Origin: Methanobacteriota archaeon
Lineage (GTDB): Archaea; Thermoplasmatota; Poseidoniia; Poseidoniales; Poseidoniaceae
NCBI GenBank assembly: GCA_009936765.1
Contig: JAACDL010000138.1
Span: 1-23,526, forward strand
Reading direction: 5' to 3'
DNA length: 23,526 bases
Shown here: positions 14,916 to 23,386 of the stretch, piece by piece
Numbering within the stretch: position 1 is the first letter of the stretch
Layout of the letters: each line of letters starts with the position of its first letter
Notes under the pieces: model-generated
What the model saw: only the letters and a program-made list of their open reading frames with translations
Databases searched by the model: none
Told to the model about the DNA's origin: nothing
Program-made: the position numbers and the translations under genes

Positions 14916-17825
14916 TTACAAAGCATCTTTCAAAAACTGCCCTGTGAAACTACCCTTGACCTTAGCAACATCCTCTGGAGTTCCTATCGCAACTATCTTT
15001 CCACCACGGTCTCCGCCCTCTGGGCCAAGATCTACAACCCAGTCTGCAGATTTGATTACATCTAGGTGGTGCTCAATTACAATAATTGAGTGTCCTGTTG
15101 TTCTAAGCCTTAGAAGAACATCGATTAATTGTTGGACATCTGAGAAAGAAAGTCCTGTTGTAGGTTCATCTAAGATATACATTGTATGCTTGTGAGGAGG
15201 CCTTCTCAACTCACTAGCTAATTTGACACGTTGTGCTTCGCCTCCCGATAGAGTGGTTGCTGGTTGGCCCAAGCGGATGTATCCAAGTCCTACGTCGTTG
15301 ATTGTTGACAGTGTTCGGTGAAGTTTTCTATGGTTCGCGAAAAACTCCACAGCCTCGCCTACTGGCATCTCTAAGATATCGTGGATGTTCTTTCCTTTCC
15401 AAGTTACTTCCAGGGTTTCCCTAGTGTATCTCTTTCCTTGGCATATATCACAGGTGATCCAAACATCTGGTAAGAAATTCATTTCCAGTTTAATTGAGCC
15501 CCCCCCTCGGCACGCTTCGCAGCGTCCGCCTTTGACATTGAATGAAAAGTGGCCTGGTGTGTATCCTCTTTCTTTAGCCAGATTTGTTTCCGAAAATAGT
15601 TTTCTTACATCGTCGAACGCTTTAGTGTAAGTTGCTGGGTTTGAACGAGGAGTTCTTCCAATTGGTGATTGGTCGATTACGATGACTTTGTCGACATTTT
15701 CAATCCCTTCAATTTCATCATGTAGTCCTGGCTGTGCATCAGAACCGTTTATGTGGCGTTGGAGTGAAGGGGCTAGAATACTTGAAACAAGAGATGATTT
15801 TCCTGAACCAGAAACTCCTGTCACTGCCGTCAAACAGCCTAGTGGGAAGCTGACATCAATATTGTCAAGGTTGTTTTGCCGGGCACCTACTACCTTTAGA
15901 TGGCCTTTCTTAGCAGGGGCTCTTTCTTCGGGAACTGGTATACTGCGCTTTCCTGAAAGATATGCTCCAGTTACTGACTCTTTTGACTTCATTGCTACTT
16001 TTGGTGGCCCATTTGCAACGATTCTTCCCCCCTCTAAGCCTGCGCCTGGGCCCAAGTCACAAAGCCAGTCTGCTTGGCGAAGGGTTTCTTCGTCGTGTTC
16101 TACAACAAGTAGGGTATTTCCTAAGTCAGATAGTTCTCTGAGTGTTGTTAGAAGACGTTCATTGTCTCTTTGATGGAGTCCGATGGATGGCTCGTCTAAG
16201 ACATACATTACTCCAGTCAATCTGCTTCCGATTTGAGTTGCCAATCTTATCCTTTGGCTTTCTCCTCCCGAAAGTGTACTTGCGCGCCTATCGAGAGTTA
16301 GATAATCCAACCCAACGTCATTTAGGAATCTTAGTCGGCCTTCTATTTCTTTGAGGATTTCCCTACCGATGAAGAAACTTCTCTCGTCGAGTTTTTCTGC
16401 AGATTTTCCTTCTCCGCCCATTGATTGAATGATTTGTAAGGCTTCGAATACACTAGAGGCCCCAATTTCTGGAAGGCGCTTACCGGCAACGGTTACTCCT
16501 CTAGCTGCAGCATTCAATTTTTCACCATTACATTCGGAACAATCTTCATCATTCATGCATGCAATCAAACGGCTTCTAGTTCGATCTGAGGTTGTTTCTG
16601 TGTATGTTTTTTGCAGGCGCCCATATACCCCTTCCCACGGCTTGCTGTAGTTGTATTGTGAGCCTGTTTCTGAACGGAATTCAAAATGTATAATCGTTGA
16701 ACCTGAACCATTCATCATGATATCTTTGGAGTCTTCATCTAAATCTGCGAACGGAATATTTGTGGGAATTCCATAATGCTGTGCGGTTTGCTCCATCAGT
16801 TTACGATACCAGTGTGGAGACATTGATTGTCTCCAAGGTATGATACATCCCTCAGAAATAGTTGCTCTGTGGTTTACCAAAAGGTCGGCACTAAATCTTC
16901 GCTGAACGCCTAACCCTTGGCATGAAGGGCACGCTCCGAGTGGTGAATTGAATGAGAACACCCTTGGGCTCATTTCAGGCATGAATGCTCCGTGTTGAGC
17001 ACATGCAAATTCTTCAGACCAAACCATTGTTTCCCCTGTATTGGTTTCTTTGGATTTTGAACCTTCAGAATATTCGAATTTGCTCTCTGGCGGCTTGATG
17101 CTTTCAATCGCGACCGTTCCACCGCCTATTTTCAGTGCAGACTCAACTGCTTCTGTAAGTCTTTGCCTTCTATCTTTAGTGCAGCGAAATCTATCTATTC
17201 TAACGTCAACGTCGTGTCGGAGGTTTTTATCGAGATTATGGTTTTCTTCAAAAGACTCTTCTCTCCCATTGATCCTGCCTTCTGTCCATCCTTGCTCTAC
17301 TAGATGTCGGAATAAATCTGCATGTGTTCCTTTGCGATTACGGATAGCTGGACTCCAAACCGCAACCGCGTGGCCCTCCATATTCCATGTAATGTCATCA
17401 ACTATCTCTTGAACGGTTCTTCTAGCAACCTCTACACCGCAGGTTGGACAGTGTGGTAGTCCTATTCTGGCCCACATTAACCGTAAATAATCCATTATTT
17501 CGGTAACGGTAGCAACTGTTGAACGAGGGTTGTGGCTTCCTTGTTTCTGATCGATAGAAATTGCCGGAGATAGTCCTTCGATGTTATCACAGTCGGCTTT
17601 TTTCATTTGACCGATGAATTGTCTAGCGTATGAAGATAAACTCTCGACGTATCTTCGCTGTCCTTCTGCGTAAAGTGTATCGAATGCTAATGATGATTTT
17701 CCAGATCCTGAAACTCCAGAAATTACAACAAATTGGCCTCTTGGGAGTTTGACATCGACGTCTTGTAGATTGTGTGTTCGCGCACCGCGAACTTCAATCC
17801 AGCCATCATCGCCAGGCTTTGCCAT
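14916..17825 (-). CDS. uvrA: Excinuclease ABC subunit A
   Basis: 969-residue full-length UvrA, the dimeric ABC ATPase that finds DNA lesions and loads UvrB in nucleotide excision repair. Two ATPase halves are complete: Walker A GVSGSGKSS at 37-45 and again in the C-terminal half, two signature motifs (LSGGESQR and LSGGEAQR), and Walker B with YVLDEPSIGLH and YILDEPTTGLS. Zinc modules include ACAQHG/GACPSC, where one ligand pair is C-x2-H rather than C-x2-C. The C-terminal CEAC/CDIC module is also complete. This is a bacterial-type system in an apparent archaeon, so ancient transfer is likely. uvrB and uvrC are not in this window. The start ATG at 17825 lies 40 nt after the upstream RluA-type gene, without a clear ribosome binding site. 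Confidence 0.97.
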   Translation of the reverse strand: MAKPGDDGWIEVRGARTHNLQDVDVKLPRGQFVVISGVSGSGKSSLAFDTLYAEGQRRYVESLSSYARQFIGQMKKADCDNIEGLSPAISIDQKQGSHNPRSTVATVTEIMDYLRLMWARIGLPHCPTCGVEVARRTVQEIVDDITWNMEGHAVAVWSPAIRNRKGTHADLFRHLVEQGWTEGRINGREESFEENHNLDKNLRHDVDVRIDRFRCTKDRRQRLTEAVESALKIGGGTVAIESIKPPESKFEYSEGSKSKETNTGETMVWSEEFACAQHGAFMPEMSPRVFSFNSPLGACPSCQGLGVQRRFSADLLVNHRATISEGCIIPWRQSMSPHWYRKLMEQTAQHYGIPTNIPFADLDEDSKDIMMNGSGSTIIHFEFRSETGSQYNYSKPWEGVYGRLQKTYTETTSDRTRSRLIACMNDEDCSECNGEKLNAAARGVTVAGKRLPEIGASSVFEALQIIQSMGGEGKSAEKLDERSFFIGREILKEIEGRLRFLNDVGLDYLTLDRRASTLSGGESQRIRLATQIGSRLTGVMYVLDEPSIGLHQRDNERLLTTLRELSDLGNTLLVVEHDEETLRQADWLCDLGPGAGLEGGRIVANGPPKVAMKSKESVTGAYLSGKRSIPVPEERAPAKKGHLKVVGARQNNLDNIDVSFPLGCLTAVTGVSGSGKSSLVSSILAPSLQRHINGSDAQPGLHDEIEGIENVDKVIVIDQSPIGRTPRSNPATYTKAFDDVRKLFSETNLAKERGYTPGHFSFNVKGGRCEACRGGGSIKLEMNFLPDVWITCDICQGKRYTRETLEVTWKGKNIHDILEMPVGEAVEFFANHRKLHRTLSTINDVGLGYIRLGQPATTLSGGEAQRVKLASELRRPPHKHTMYILDEPTTGLSFSDVQQLIDVLLRLRTTGHSIIVIEHHLDVIKSADWVVDLGPEGGDRGGKIVAIGTPEDVAKVKGSFTGQFLKDAL

Positions 17826-17865
17826 GATTAGTTCGGTTGGTCAAGGGTTCTTGAGTCCTTGCTTA

Positions 17866-18735
17866 TCACTCAGGGCCGAATGGAATTGTAGCATCGAATC
17901 TAACAGGTTCGTCTGTTTCAGGGTGAAGGAGTTCTAACGCCGATGCATGTAGTGCGATTCTACCTATTGGGTTGCCTTCTGCGCCATGTTGTTCATCACC
18001 CACAACCGGATAGCCCATATTTGCTAAACCTACACGGATTTGGTGTCTCCTTCCAGTCTCGATGGTTAGCATTAGTAGTGTAGCGATATCGTCACTATCC
18101 TCGATGCTCCAGTGAGTAATTGCCTCCTTGGCCATGGGGTTTCTTTTGTTAACCGCTCTAACACGTAGAAATTTATCTTCCAAAAGCCATTCGTGAATTG
18201 TTCCGCCTTTTATTTCGGGCTTTCCTTGCACTAATGCATGGTAGACGCGGTGAACCGATCTACCTGCAAATTGTTCCTGGAGGTATTCTTTGTGTGCTTC
18301 ATGTTTGGCGAATATCATAACTCCGGATGTTTCACGATCCAGTCTGAGAACAATGAATACCCAATTTCTTTCATCTTCGCCTTTAACGTAGTCAACCGCT
18401 CTTGAATGCAGTGTATCTGGCTCCATCTTATCTGTTGCAACAGATAGAAGTCCTGCTTGTTTATTCAATACAAGAATGTGTTCGTCTTCAAATAAAATCT
18501 TGACTCTTGGATGTTGTTTTTTAGGAGTTGGTGGAGGGGATGAAACTGCGGCTGATTCTCTATCTGCCACTGTTAGAATACTGCCTTTGTTTACTATGTG
18601 TTTTGCTTTATGTACAACTTCTCCATCAACTAATGCTCTGCCTTCTGTCAGCATCTTTCGTAATTTATTACGTTTTGAATTTGGAAAATATTGAGCAAGT
18701 GCTTCTAATAATTCAATGTCTTCTTTAATATCCAT
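17866..18735 (-). CDS. RluA-family RNA pseudouridine synthase
   Basis: 289 residues. An S4 RNA-binding domain occupies about 9-57 (KRNKLRKMLTEGRALVDGE), then a Pro/Ser linker, then the RluA catalytic domain. The signature is RLDRETSG with catalytic D133, and ETGRRHQIRVGL is the second conserved block. It isomerises a uridine in rRNA or tRNA; the target position cannot be told. The family is mainly bacterial and eukaryotic, so its presence beside uvrA hints at a transferred block. AGGTGAT at 18739-18745 is 3 nt from the ATG and overlaps the stop codon of moeA, so translation is probably coupled. Confidence 0.92.
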   Translation of the reverse strand: MDIKEDIELLEALAQYFPNSKRNKLRKMLTEGRALVDGEVVHKAKHIVNKGSILTVADRESAAVSSPPPTPKKQHPRVKILFEDEHILVLNKQAGLLSVATDKMEPDTLHSRAVDYVKGEDERNWVFIVLRLDRETSGVMIFAKHEAHKEYLQEQFAGRSVHRVYHALVQGKPEIKGGTIHEWLLEDKFLRVRAVNKRNPMAKEAITHWSIEDSDDIATLLMLTIETGRRHQIRVGLANMGYPVVGDEQHGAEGNPIGRIALHASALELLHPETDEPVRFDATIPFGPE

Positions 18736-18738
18736 AAT

Positions 18739-18745
18739 ATCACCT
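18739..18745 (-). promoter_or_regulatory. Ribosome binding site of the RluA-type gene, overlapping the moeA stop
   Basis: AGGTGAT-ATT-ATG on the minus strand. Its first two bases, A and G, are the last two bases of the moeA stop TAG. The same AGGTGAT with 3-nt spacing precedes moeA. Confidence 0.7.
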
Positions 18746-19949
18746 AAACAAACATTACCTCAACAGTATCACCAATAGAATACTGTTTACCTGGTTGTAA
18801 AATCAAAAATGCATCACTATGAGCAATACTAGCTAAGTTTCCAGAACCTTGGTGGATTTTCTGGTGTGCGATTAATTCTAAACCATTATTCTCAATCGAT
18901 ACTCTTCGAAGTGTTAAACTGTCTTTTGTTGGTTTAACCTTAGTTGCTAGTTTAGCGAATGATTTCGCTTCAATTGGCCCATCTGCAGAGGTTGCATTTC
19001 TAATCCATGGAGCTACAAGCATCCTGAATACAACGTGTGAACTTACTGGATTGCCCGGTAGTCCAAAAATTGGAGTACCATTCCATATTCCAAATAATGG
19101 TGGTGAGCCGGGTCTGAGTTTGATTCTCCAGAAATGAAGATCTCCTTCCTCTTCCATAATTTTCCGAACAAAATCCCATTCTCCCATAGAAACACCTCCG
19201 CTTGTAAGAATTAAATCGTGGGTTTTCGATACTTCATTCAGAGTGTTTCTGATATCCTCTAATGTATCCCCTATGCATTGTAGCCTAGTTGGTTCGTGGC
19301 CCAACCATCTTACTAAGCCAGATAAACCAAATGAGTTAGATTCGTAAATTTCTCCTCTGTTAAGTTCATCTCCAGGTTGTTTCAATTCATCCCCTGTTGA
19401 TATTATTGCAACTTTTAATTTTTTAACTACTGGTAGTGATGAATATCCCATTGTAGCACAGAGTCCTACTTTAGAAGGGGTGAGGTGAGTGCCAGCTTGA
19501 AGAGCGACATCGCCTTGTTTGAGGTTCTCTCCGGTTCTTCTGATAAAATTCTTCATTCCTTCTTGTTGTAGTGTTACTACATTTCCTTCCATAGAAGTTA
19601 ATTCAATTTGGAGAATTGCATCTGCGCCATTTGGCATTGGCGCTCCTGTCATTATTCTAACCGCTTCGCCGGCCTTCAATGAGATATTGTCTTCTTGTCC
19701 TGCGGCCTGTATAGTGCCTATAACATTCAGGTTCGTTGGAGGGTTTGTTGTATCTTCATACCGCATCGCAAAGCCGTCCATTGCTGAGTTGTCAAATGGT
19801 GGATCGTTGACCAAAGAAGGGAGATCTGTAGCTAGAATTCGTCCATGACATTCGTCGAGACCAACCCTTTCTACCATGGTTTGTATTCCGGTTTTGTTAC
19901 AGATATCAATTGCCTGTTGAAGATTAACAAAATAGGGTATTTCGCTCAT
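18744..19949 (-). CDS. moeA: Molybdopterin molybdenumtransferase MoeA
   Basis: 401-residue MoeA, which inserts molybdate (or tungstate) into adenylated molybdopterin, the last step of molybdenum cofactor synthesis. Motifs seen are DNSAMDGFAMR, AVRIMTGAPMPNGADAI, STGDEL, RGEIYESNS, TSGGVSMGEWD and GLPGNPVSSHVVF, with the usual domain order and a C-terminal beta domain. The start ATG at 19949 has AGGTGAT three nt upstream; an in-frame start at 19997 would run into the permease gene and is rejected. It follows a TSUP permease by 31 nt and precedes the RluA-type gene by 8 nt. No other cofactor genes are in the window. Confidence 0.95.
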   Translation of the reverse strand: MSEIPYFVNLQQAIDICNKTGIQTMVERVGLDECHGRILATDLPSLVNDPPFDNSAMDGFAMRYEDTTNPPTNLNVIGTIQAAGQEDNISLKAGEAVRIMTGAPMPNGADAILQIELTSMEGNVVTLQQEGMKNFIRRTGENLKQGDVALQAGTHLTPSKVGLCATMGYSSLPVVKKLKVAIISTGDELKQPGDELNRGEIYESNSFGLSGLVRWLGHEPTRLQCIGDTLEDIRNTLNEVSKTHDLILTSGGVSMGEWDFVRKIMEEEGDLHFWRIKLRPGSPPLFGIWNGTPIFGLPGNPVSSHVVFRMLVAPWIRNATSADGPIEAKSFAKLATKVKPTKDSLTLRRVSIENNGLELIAHQKIHQGSGNLASIAHSDAFLILQPGKQYSIGDTVEVMFV

Positions 19950-19952
19950 TAA

Positions 19953-19959
19953 ATCACCT
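19953..19959 (-). promoter_or_regulatory. Ribosome binding site that decides the moeA start
   Basis: AGGTGAT-TTA-ATG on the minus strand selects the ATG at 19949 over the longer frame. Confidence 0.7.
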
Positions 19960-19980
19960 TTTTTTAATTTACAATTCGTT

Positions 19981-20790
19981 TTAATAAAGTAATACAAAGT
20001 CGATTAAATATCTAATCAAACTAAGTGAGATAGCAACTAGAAATACAATTTTAATTGTATTTTTTGGAATTTTTTTAATTGCATACTTTGCTCCAAAAAA
20101 AGATGATGAAAGAACCAATAAGGGAAAAGTTATGATTGTCAATAATCCAATATTATCGATGATCCCCCCTAAAACACCATCTAGAATAATGTGGCTCAAT
20201 AAGGCGACTGGGACGATTGTAGCAGCAACTAAAAAGCTCGTTCCTGCTGCTTTATTTGTGTCCATCTGAAGAATTGAACGATTGGCTGTAACAAGTATTG
20301 CTCCCCCTCCAATACCAAGCATCCCTGATGATAATCCAGCGAATGCGGTTCCGATCATGTACTCTCTCTTTTTATCAGATAATTGTATTTCTTTGTATGA
20401 TTCTTTTAATGAACTTCGCATTTGTTTTATTGTTCTCTCTATCACGAAAACTAGGATAATTGTTGCGAGAATTTTTATGATTATATCTCCTAAAATATCG
20501 ATTAAATATCCTGATAAAACAGTTCCTATTATAGCAGCCGGTATGGCTGTAAGCCTTCCTATATTGGCCACATTATTGTCAGAATATCCCGCCTTTGAAT
20601 GGGCTAGGCTACTACCTATGGAAACCATCAACACTAGAGTGAGAGATCCTATTACGGCTTCTTTCATCTCCCAATCTAACATGTAGTAAAAAATAGGAAC
20701 ATATAGCACTCCGCCTCCAAGCCCTAATGGACTAAAAGCTAGTGCAACAACCAGTAAAGAAATCATTGACATAATAGTAATGATATCCAA
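19981..20790 (-). CDS. TSUP (TauE/SafE) family permease
   Basis: About 269 residues with seven to eight hydrophobic segments. It has the two internal TSUP repeats, each with a Gly-rich signature: PLGLGGGVLYVP near the N-terminus and GMLGIGGGAILVT in the second half. Relatives move sulfite, sulfonates or other small organic or sulfur anions across the cytoplasmic membrane. The start is inferred to be TTG at 20790 because AGGAGG (20800-20805) lies 9 nt upstream; the next ATG, at 20772, is too far from it. It heads a minus-strand run with moeA 31 nt downstream, suggesting an anion relevant to molybdenum or sulfur metabolism. It is divergent from a second TSUP gene. Confidence 0.87.
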   Translation of the reverse strand: MDIITIMSMISLLVVALAFSPLGLGGGVLYVPIFYYMLDWEMKEAVIGSLTLVLMVSIGSSLAHSKAGYSDNNVANIGRLTAIPAAIIGTVLSGYLIDILGDIIIKILATIILVFVIERTIKQMRSSLKESYKEIQLSDKKREYMIGTAFAGLSSGMLGIGGGAILVTANRSILQMDTNKAAGTSFLVAATIVPVALLSHIILDGVLGGIIDNIGLLTIITFPLLVLSSSFFGAKYAIKKIPKNTIKIVFLVAISLSLIRYLIDFVLLY

Positions 20791-20799
20791 ATTAATACG

Positions 20800-20805
20800 C
20801 CTCCT
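20800..20805 (-). promoter_or_regulatory. AGGAGG ribosome binding site deciding a TTG start
   Basis: A perfect AGGAGG is followed after 9 nt by TTG at 20790. An AT-rich box (AAATTTATC on the minus strand, about 20870-20880) further upstream implies a leader of about 60 nt. Confidence 0.6.
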
Positions 20806-20964
20806 ATACAGACCTGTCAATGGCAAATTTTTTTGAAATTACCTGGGTGGGTGGCCATGGGGCCATTCCGATAAATTTCTATTCTAATCTATGATGTAAA
20901 GCATCTTTGTAAGTTATGATTTGTTTTGGGTGAACCTATTATCCTACAGTTCCTGGCAGGAAGT

Positions 20965-21744
20965 ATGGAGATGGTGTTGTCGAGTTTCATCATTCTCTTT
21001 GCGTTGTTTGTTATTGCCGCACTGTATTCTAGTGTGGGACATGGAGGGGCTTCTGGATACTTGGCTGTATTATCACTAACAGTTTATGCATCTCAGGATC
21101 CCTCGTGGTTGAAACAACATGCCTGGAGTTTAAATCTGTTAGTTGCTGGTTTGGCTTTTTGGGCATATAGTAGGGCTGGGTTTTTCGATTCAAAGTTGGC
21201 ACTTTCATTCATGATTGCCAGCGTTCCGGCTGCAATATTTGGTGGATTACTGAGAATAGATAATGGGATTTATGATACTCTCCTTTCGATTACACTAATG
21301 CTTGCAGCGTGGCGGTTATTGGTTGTTAAAAATAATGATTCGGATGAAATATTTGTCAAAAGTCCGCCGATTTATATTACTGTAATAGTAGGCTTTACGA
21401 TTGGGTTTTTGAGTGGAATAGTTGGAGTGGGGGGTGGGATATTCCTATCACCAATAATTCTCTTATTTGGTTGGGCTGATGCAAAAACTACAGCCGGAAT
21501 TGCAGCTGCTTTTATTTGGGTTAATTCCGCTGCAGGATTGGTTGGAAACTCTATTTCTGGACAACTAGAAATTGACTTTGGGGTTCTGCTGCCATTCACA
21601 ATTGCAGTAGTACTCGGCGGTTTAATTGGTTCAAGGGTTGGTTCGAAGGTATTCTCACAAATAGTGGTAAGGAGAATGTTAGTATCAGTACTATTTTTAG
21701 CTGCAATAAAGAGAATACTGGATCTTGCTATTTCTGTATTCTAA
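20965..21744 (+). CDS. TSUP (TauE/SafE) family permease, second gene
   Basis: About 259 residues with roughly eight hydrophobic segments. The TSUP signatures are YSSVGHGGASGYLAV in the first half and GIVGVGGGIFLSPIIL in the second. It differs strongly from the TSUP protein at 19981, so the two are not a recent duplication. Probable role is transport of a sulfur-containing or organic anion. Starts at ATG 20965, ATG 20971 (AGGA 9 nt upstream) or TTG 20926 are all possible. The two ATGs avoid a polar extension and are preferred. The gene abuts the convergent zinc-ribbon gene, with no base between the two stop codons. Confidence 0.87.
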   Translation: MEMVLSSFIILFALFVIAALYSSVGHGGASGYLAVLSLTVYASQDPSWLKQHAWSLNLLVAGLAFWAYSRAGFFDSKLALSFMIASVPAAIFGGLLRIDNGIYDTLLSITLMLAAWRLLVVKNNDSDEIFVKSPPIYITVIVGFTIGFLSGIVGVGGGIFLSPIILLFGWADAKTTAGIAAAFIWVNSAAGLVGNSISGQLEIDFGVLLPFTIAVVLGGLIGSRVGSKVFSQIVVRRMLVSVLFLAAIKRILDLAISVF

Positions 21745-22026
21745 TCAATTAAATGACTCTTGGTGGTCGCAGTGTGGGCAAGTTATTGTGTAACGTGCTT
21801 TCTTCGGTTTTGGAACTTTCATAATTGTTCCACACATCTCACATTGGTGTTTGATAGTATCGGGGCCTTTTGGTTTGGCTGCTTCTTCAAGCGTTCTTCC
21901 AACATCTGTTGACCAACCGACTTGGTCAGAATAAGAATCTGATTTTTTAAGTTTGGAACTCTTTAGAGATAGACGAATCTTTCTCTTTTTCTTACGGCGC
22001 TTTCCGGGCGGTGCCTTGGTTGCCAT
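21745..22026 (-). CDS. Small basic zinc-ribbon protein, 93 aa
   Basis: 93 residues. The first 28 are strongly Lys/Arg-rich (PGKRRKKKRKIRLSLK), and the C-terminal half holds a zinc ribbon with C62-x2-C65 and C83-x2-C86 (CEMC...CPHC). A basic tail plus a ribbon suggests nucleic-acid or ribosome binding, but I cannot assign a family. A TATA-like box TTGTATACAG is centred 24 nt upstream of the ATG, indicating a leaderless gene. It lies 46 bp beyond the beta-CASP nuclease on the same strand but has its own promoter. Real gene, function unknown. Confidence 0.8.
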   Translation of the reverse strand: MATKAPPGKRRKKKRKIRLSLKSSKLKKSDSYSDQVGWSTDVGRTLEEAAKPKGPDTIKHQCEMCGTIMKVPKPKKARYTITCPHCDHQESFN

Positions 22027-22044
22027 GAGTCACGGTATGTGTCG

Positions 22045-22054
22045 CTGTATACAA
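22045..22054 (-). promoter_or_regulatory. TATA-like box for the 93-aa zinc-ribbon gene
   Basis: Minus strand TTGTATACAG, centred about 24 nt before the ATG at 22026, in the gap between two same-strand genes. Supports separate, leaderless transcription. Confidence 0.55.
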
Positions 22055-22072
22055 TCACTTCGGCTAAATTAC

Positions 22073-23386
22073 TCATGGAATAATTGTTGATTGGCCGTTT
22101 ATTGGAGTGTGTACTGTGTGTCCATTAGATTCGAGTTCTTCTACAAGTGGTGGTCGTGCGTGATTAGGGTCTGTGTGGTAGACTACGACTGTTTCTGCTT
22201 CACATTGTTTAGCAAAATCAACAATTTCTGAGTGTCCGGCGTGTGTGGAGAAAGAGTACTGACTGACTTCTAAATCGATAGGTGTTCTTTTACCCCAGAT
22301 TGGAACTTGTTTTTCATCGAGAAGCATTCGACCTCCTGATCCTTTTGCCTGATATCCCGTTAGCAATATTGCATTTCTAGGGTCTGCTCTTAAACGGTTA
22401 AGATACCAAATAGAAGGGCCTCCATCCATCATTCCTGATGTAGAAACTATACAGTCAGCATTCAGTGCTTTTTTCTTATCTGATTTTGAAGAAACCCTCT
22501 TACACCATTTCCAAGCATCTTCTAATGCAGATGGATCTCTAAGGGCTTCTGGATGCTCCATTTGTAACTTAGCAACATATTTTCCCATCCCGTCAACATG
22601 AACATTTAGTTCTGGTAGATGTTTGTGTAGTGTCATCACAATATCTTGAGTTCGACCATTAGCAAAAGAAGGAATTAGAACTGTTCCTCCTCTATCTTTT
22701 ACTTCTACAACTCTTTCTATGAAGGATTGTATTGTTTCTTCTTTTGGAGGATGGTTTCTACCCCCATAAGTTCCTTCAACGAATAATACGTCACACTTTT
22801 CAGGTTTAGCGCCTGAAGTTAGAGGTGAGTCTCTTGTATCAAAGTCACCTGTGAAGAGAAGTTTATGGGTGTCTGTTTCTACATTTAACATTGCAGCGCC
22901 GGGAATATGGCCCGCTTTTGTTAATTTTAATTTCCAAGAATCTTTTTCCCATGTTTCTCCAAACTTATGTGTATACCAGGATGATGTTGCTTCATCGATA
23001 TCTCTCTTGTCCCAAGCTAAAGGATAGCCTTCAATTCGACTTACTTTGTAGCAATCATTCCACATCATATGACTTATTTTAGCTGTTAGTGCTGTTCCAT
23101 GAAGTCTAGTTCGATGGTTTGAACATAACCAAGGAGCCATTCCTAGGTGATCAATGTGAGAGTGTGTTATTACAGCATCCTTGACACTTGGGGCTTCTCT
23201 TGGATATTTTGGTGGATCTGTAGGAGCTAATCCATAATCCAGAAGCATTCTAGTGCCTTTATTATCTTCAAATACACATCCTACATTTCCTACTTCATCG
23301 CCTCCTCCAAGGTAGTGATATCTTATTCCCGACTCTGGTGGAAACTCAGGATACGAAGTAGTTCTACCTGGTGAATAGAAGACCAT
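22073..23386 (-). CDS. Beta-CASP metallo-beta-lactamase ribonuclease (aCPSF2-like)
   Basis: 437 residues from ATG 23386. The metallo-beta-lactamase core has HSHIDH (H75, H77, D79, H80), KAGH with H160, and TGDFD with D181. The beta-CASP cap follows with motif A near E204 (VEGTYGG), motif B FSTHAGH (H382, H385) and motif C at H404 in VVYHTD. Relatives are archaeal CPSF-type endo/exoribonucleases that process or degrade mRNA 3' ends. No KH domains precede the core, so it is not aCPSF1 and is closer to the short aCPSF2 or bacterial-like type. In motif C the usual HGE is HTD. A TTG at 23470 would add 28 residues; the downstream ATG is preferred because the conserved core begins soon after it. Confidence 0.9.
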   Translation of the reverse strand: MVFYSPGRTTSYPEFPPESGIRYHYLGGGDEVGNVGCVFEDNKGTRMLLDYGLAPTDPPKYPREAPSVKDAVITHSHIDHLGMAPWLCSNHRTRLHGTALTAKISHMMWNDCYKVSRIEGYPLAWDKRDIDEATSSWYTHKFGETWEKDSWKLKLTKAGHIPGAAMLNVETDTHKLLFTGDFDTRDSPLTSGAKPEKCDVLFVEGTYGGRNHPPKEETIQSFIERVVEVKDRGGTVLIPSFANGRTQDIVMTLHKHLPELNVHVDGMGKYVAKLQMEHPEALRDPSALEDAWKWCKRVSSKSDKKKALNADCIVSTSGMMDGGPSIWYLNRLRADPRNAILLTGYQAKGSGGRMLLDEKQVPIWGKRTPIDLEVSQYSFSTHAGHSEIVDFAKQCEAETVVVYHTDPNHARPPLVEELESNGHTVHTPINGQSTIIP

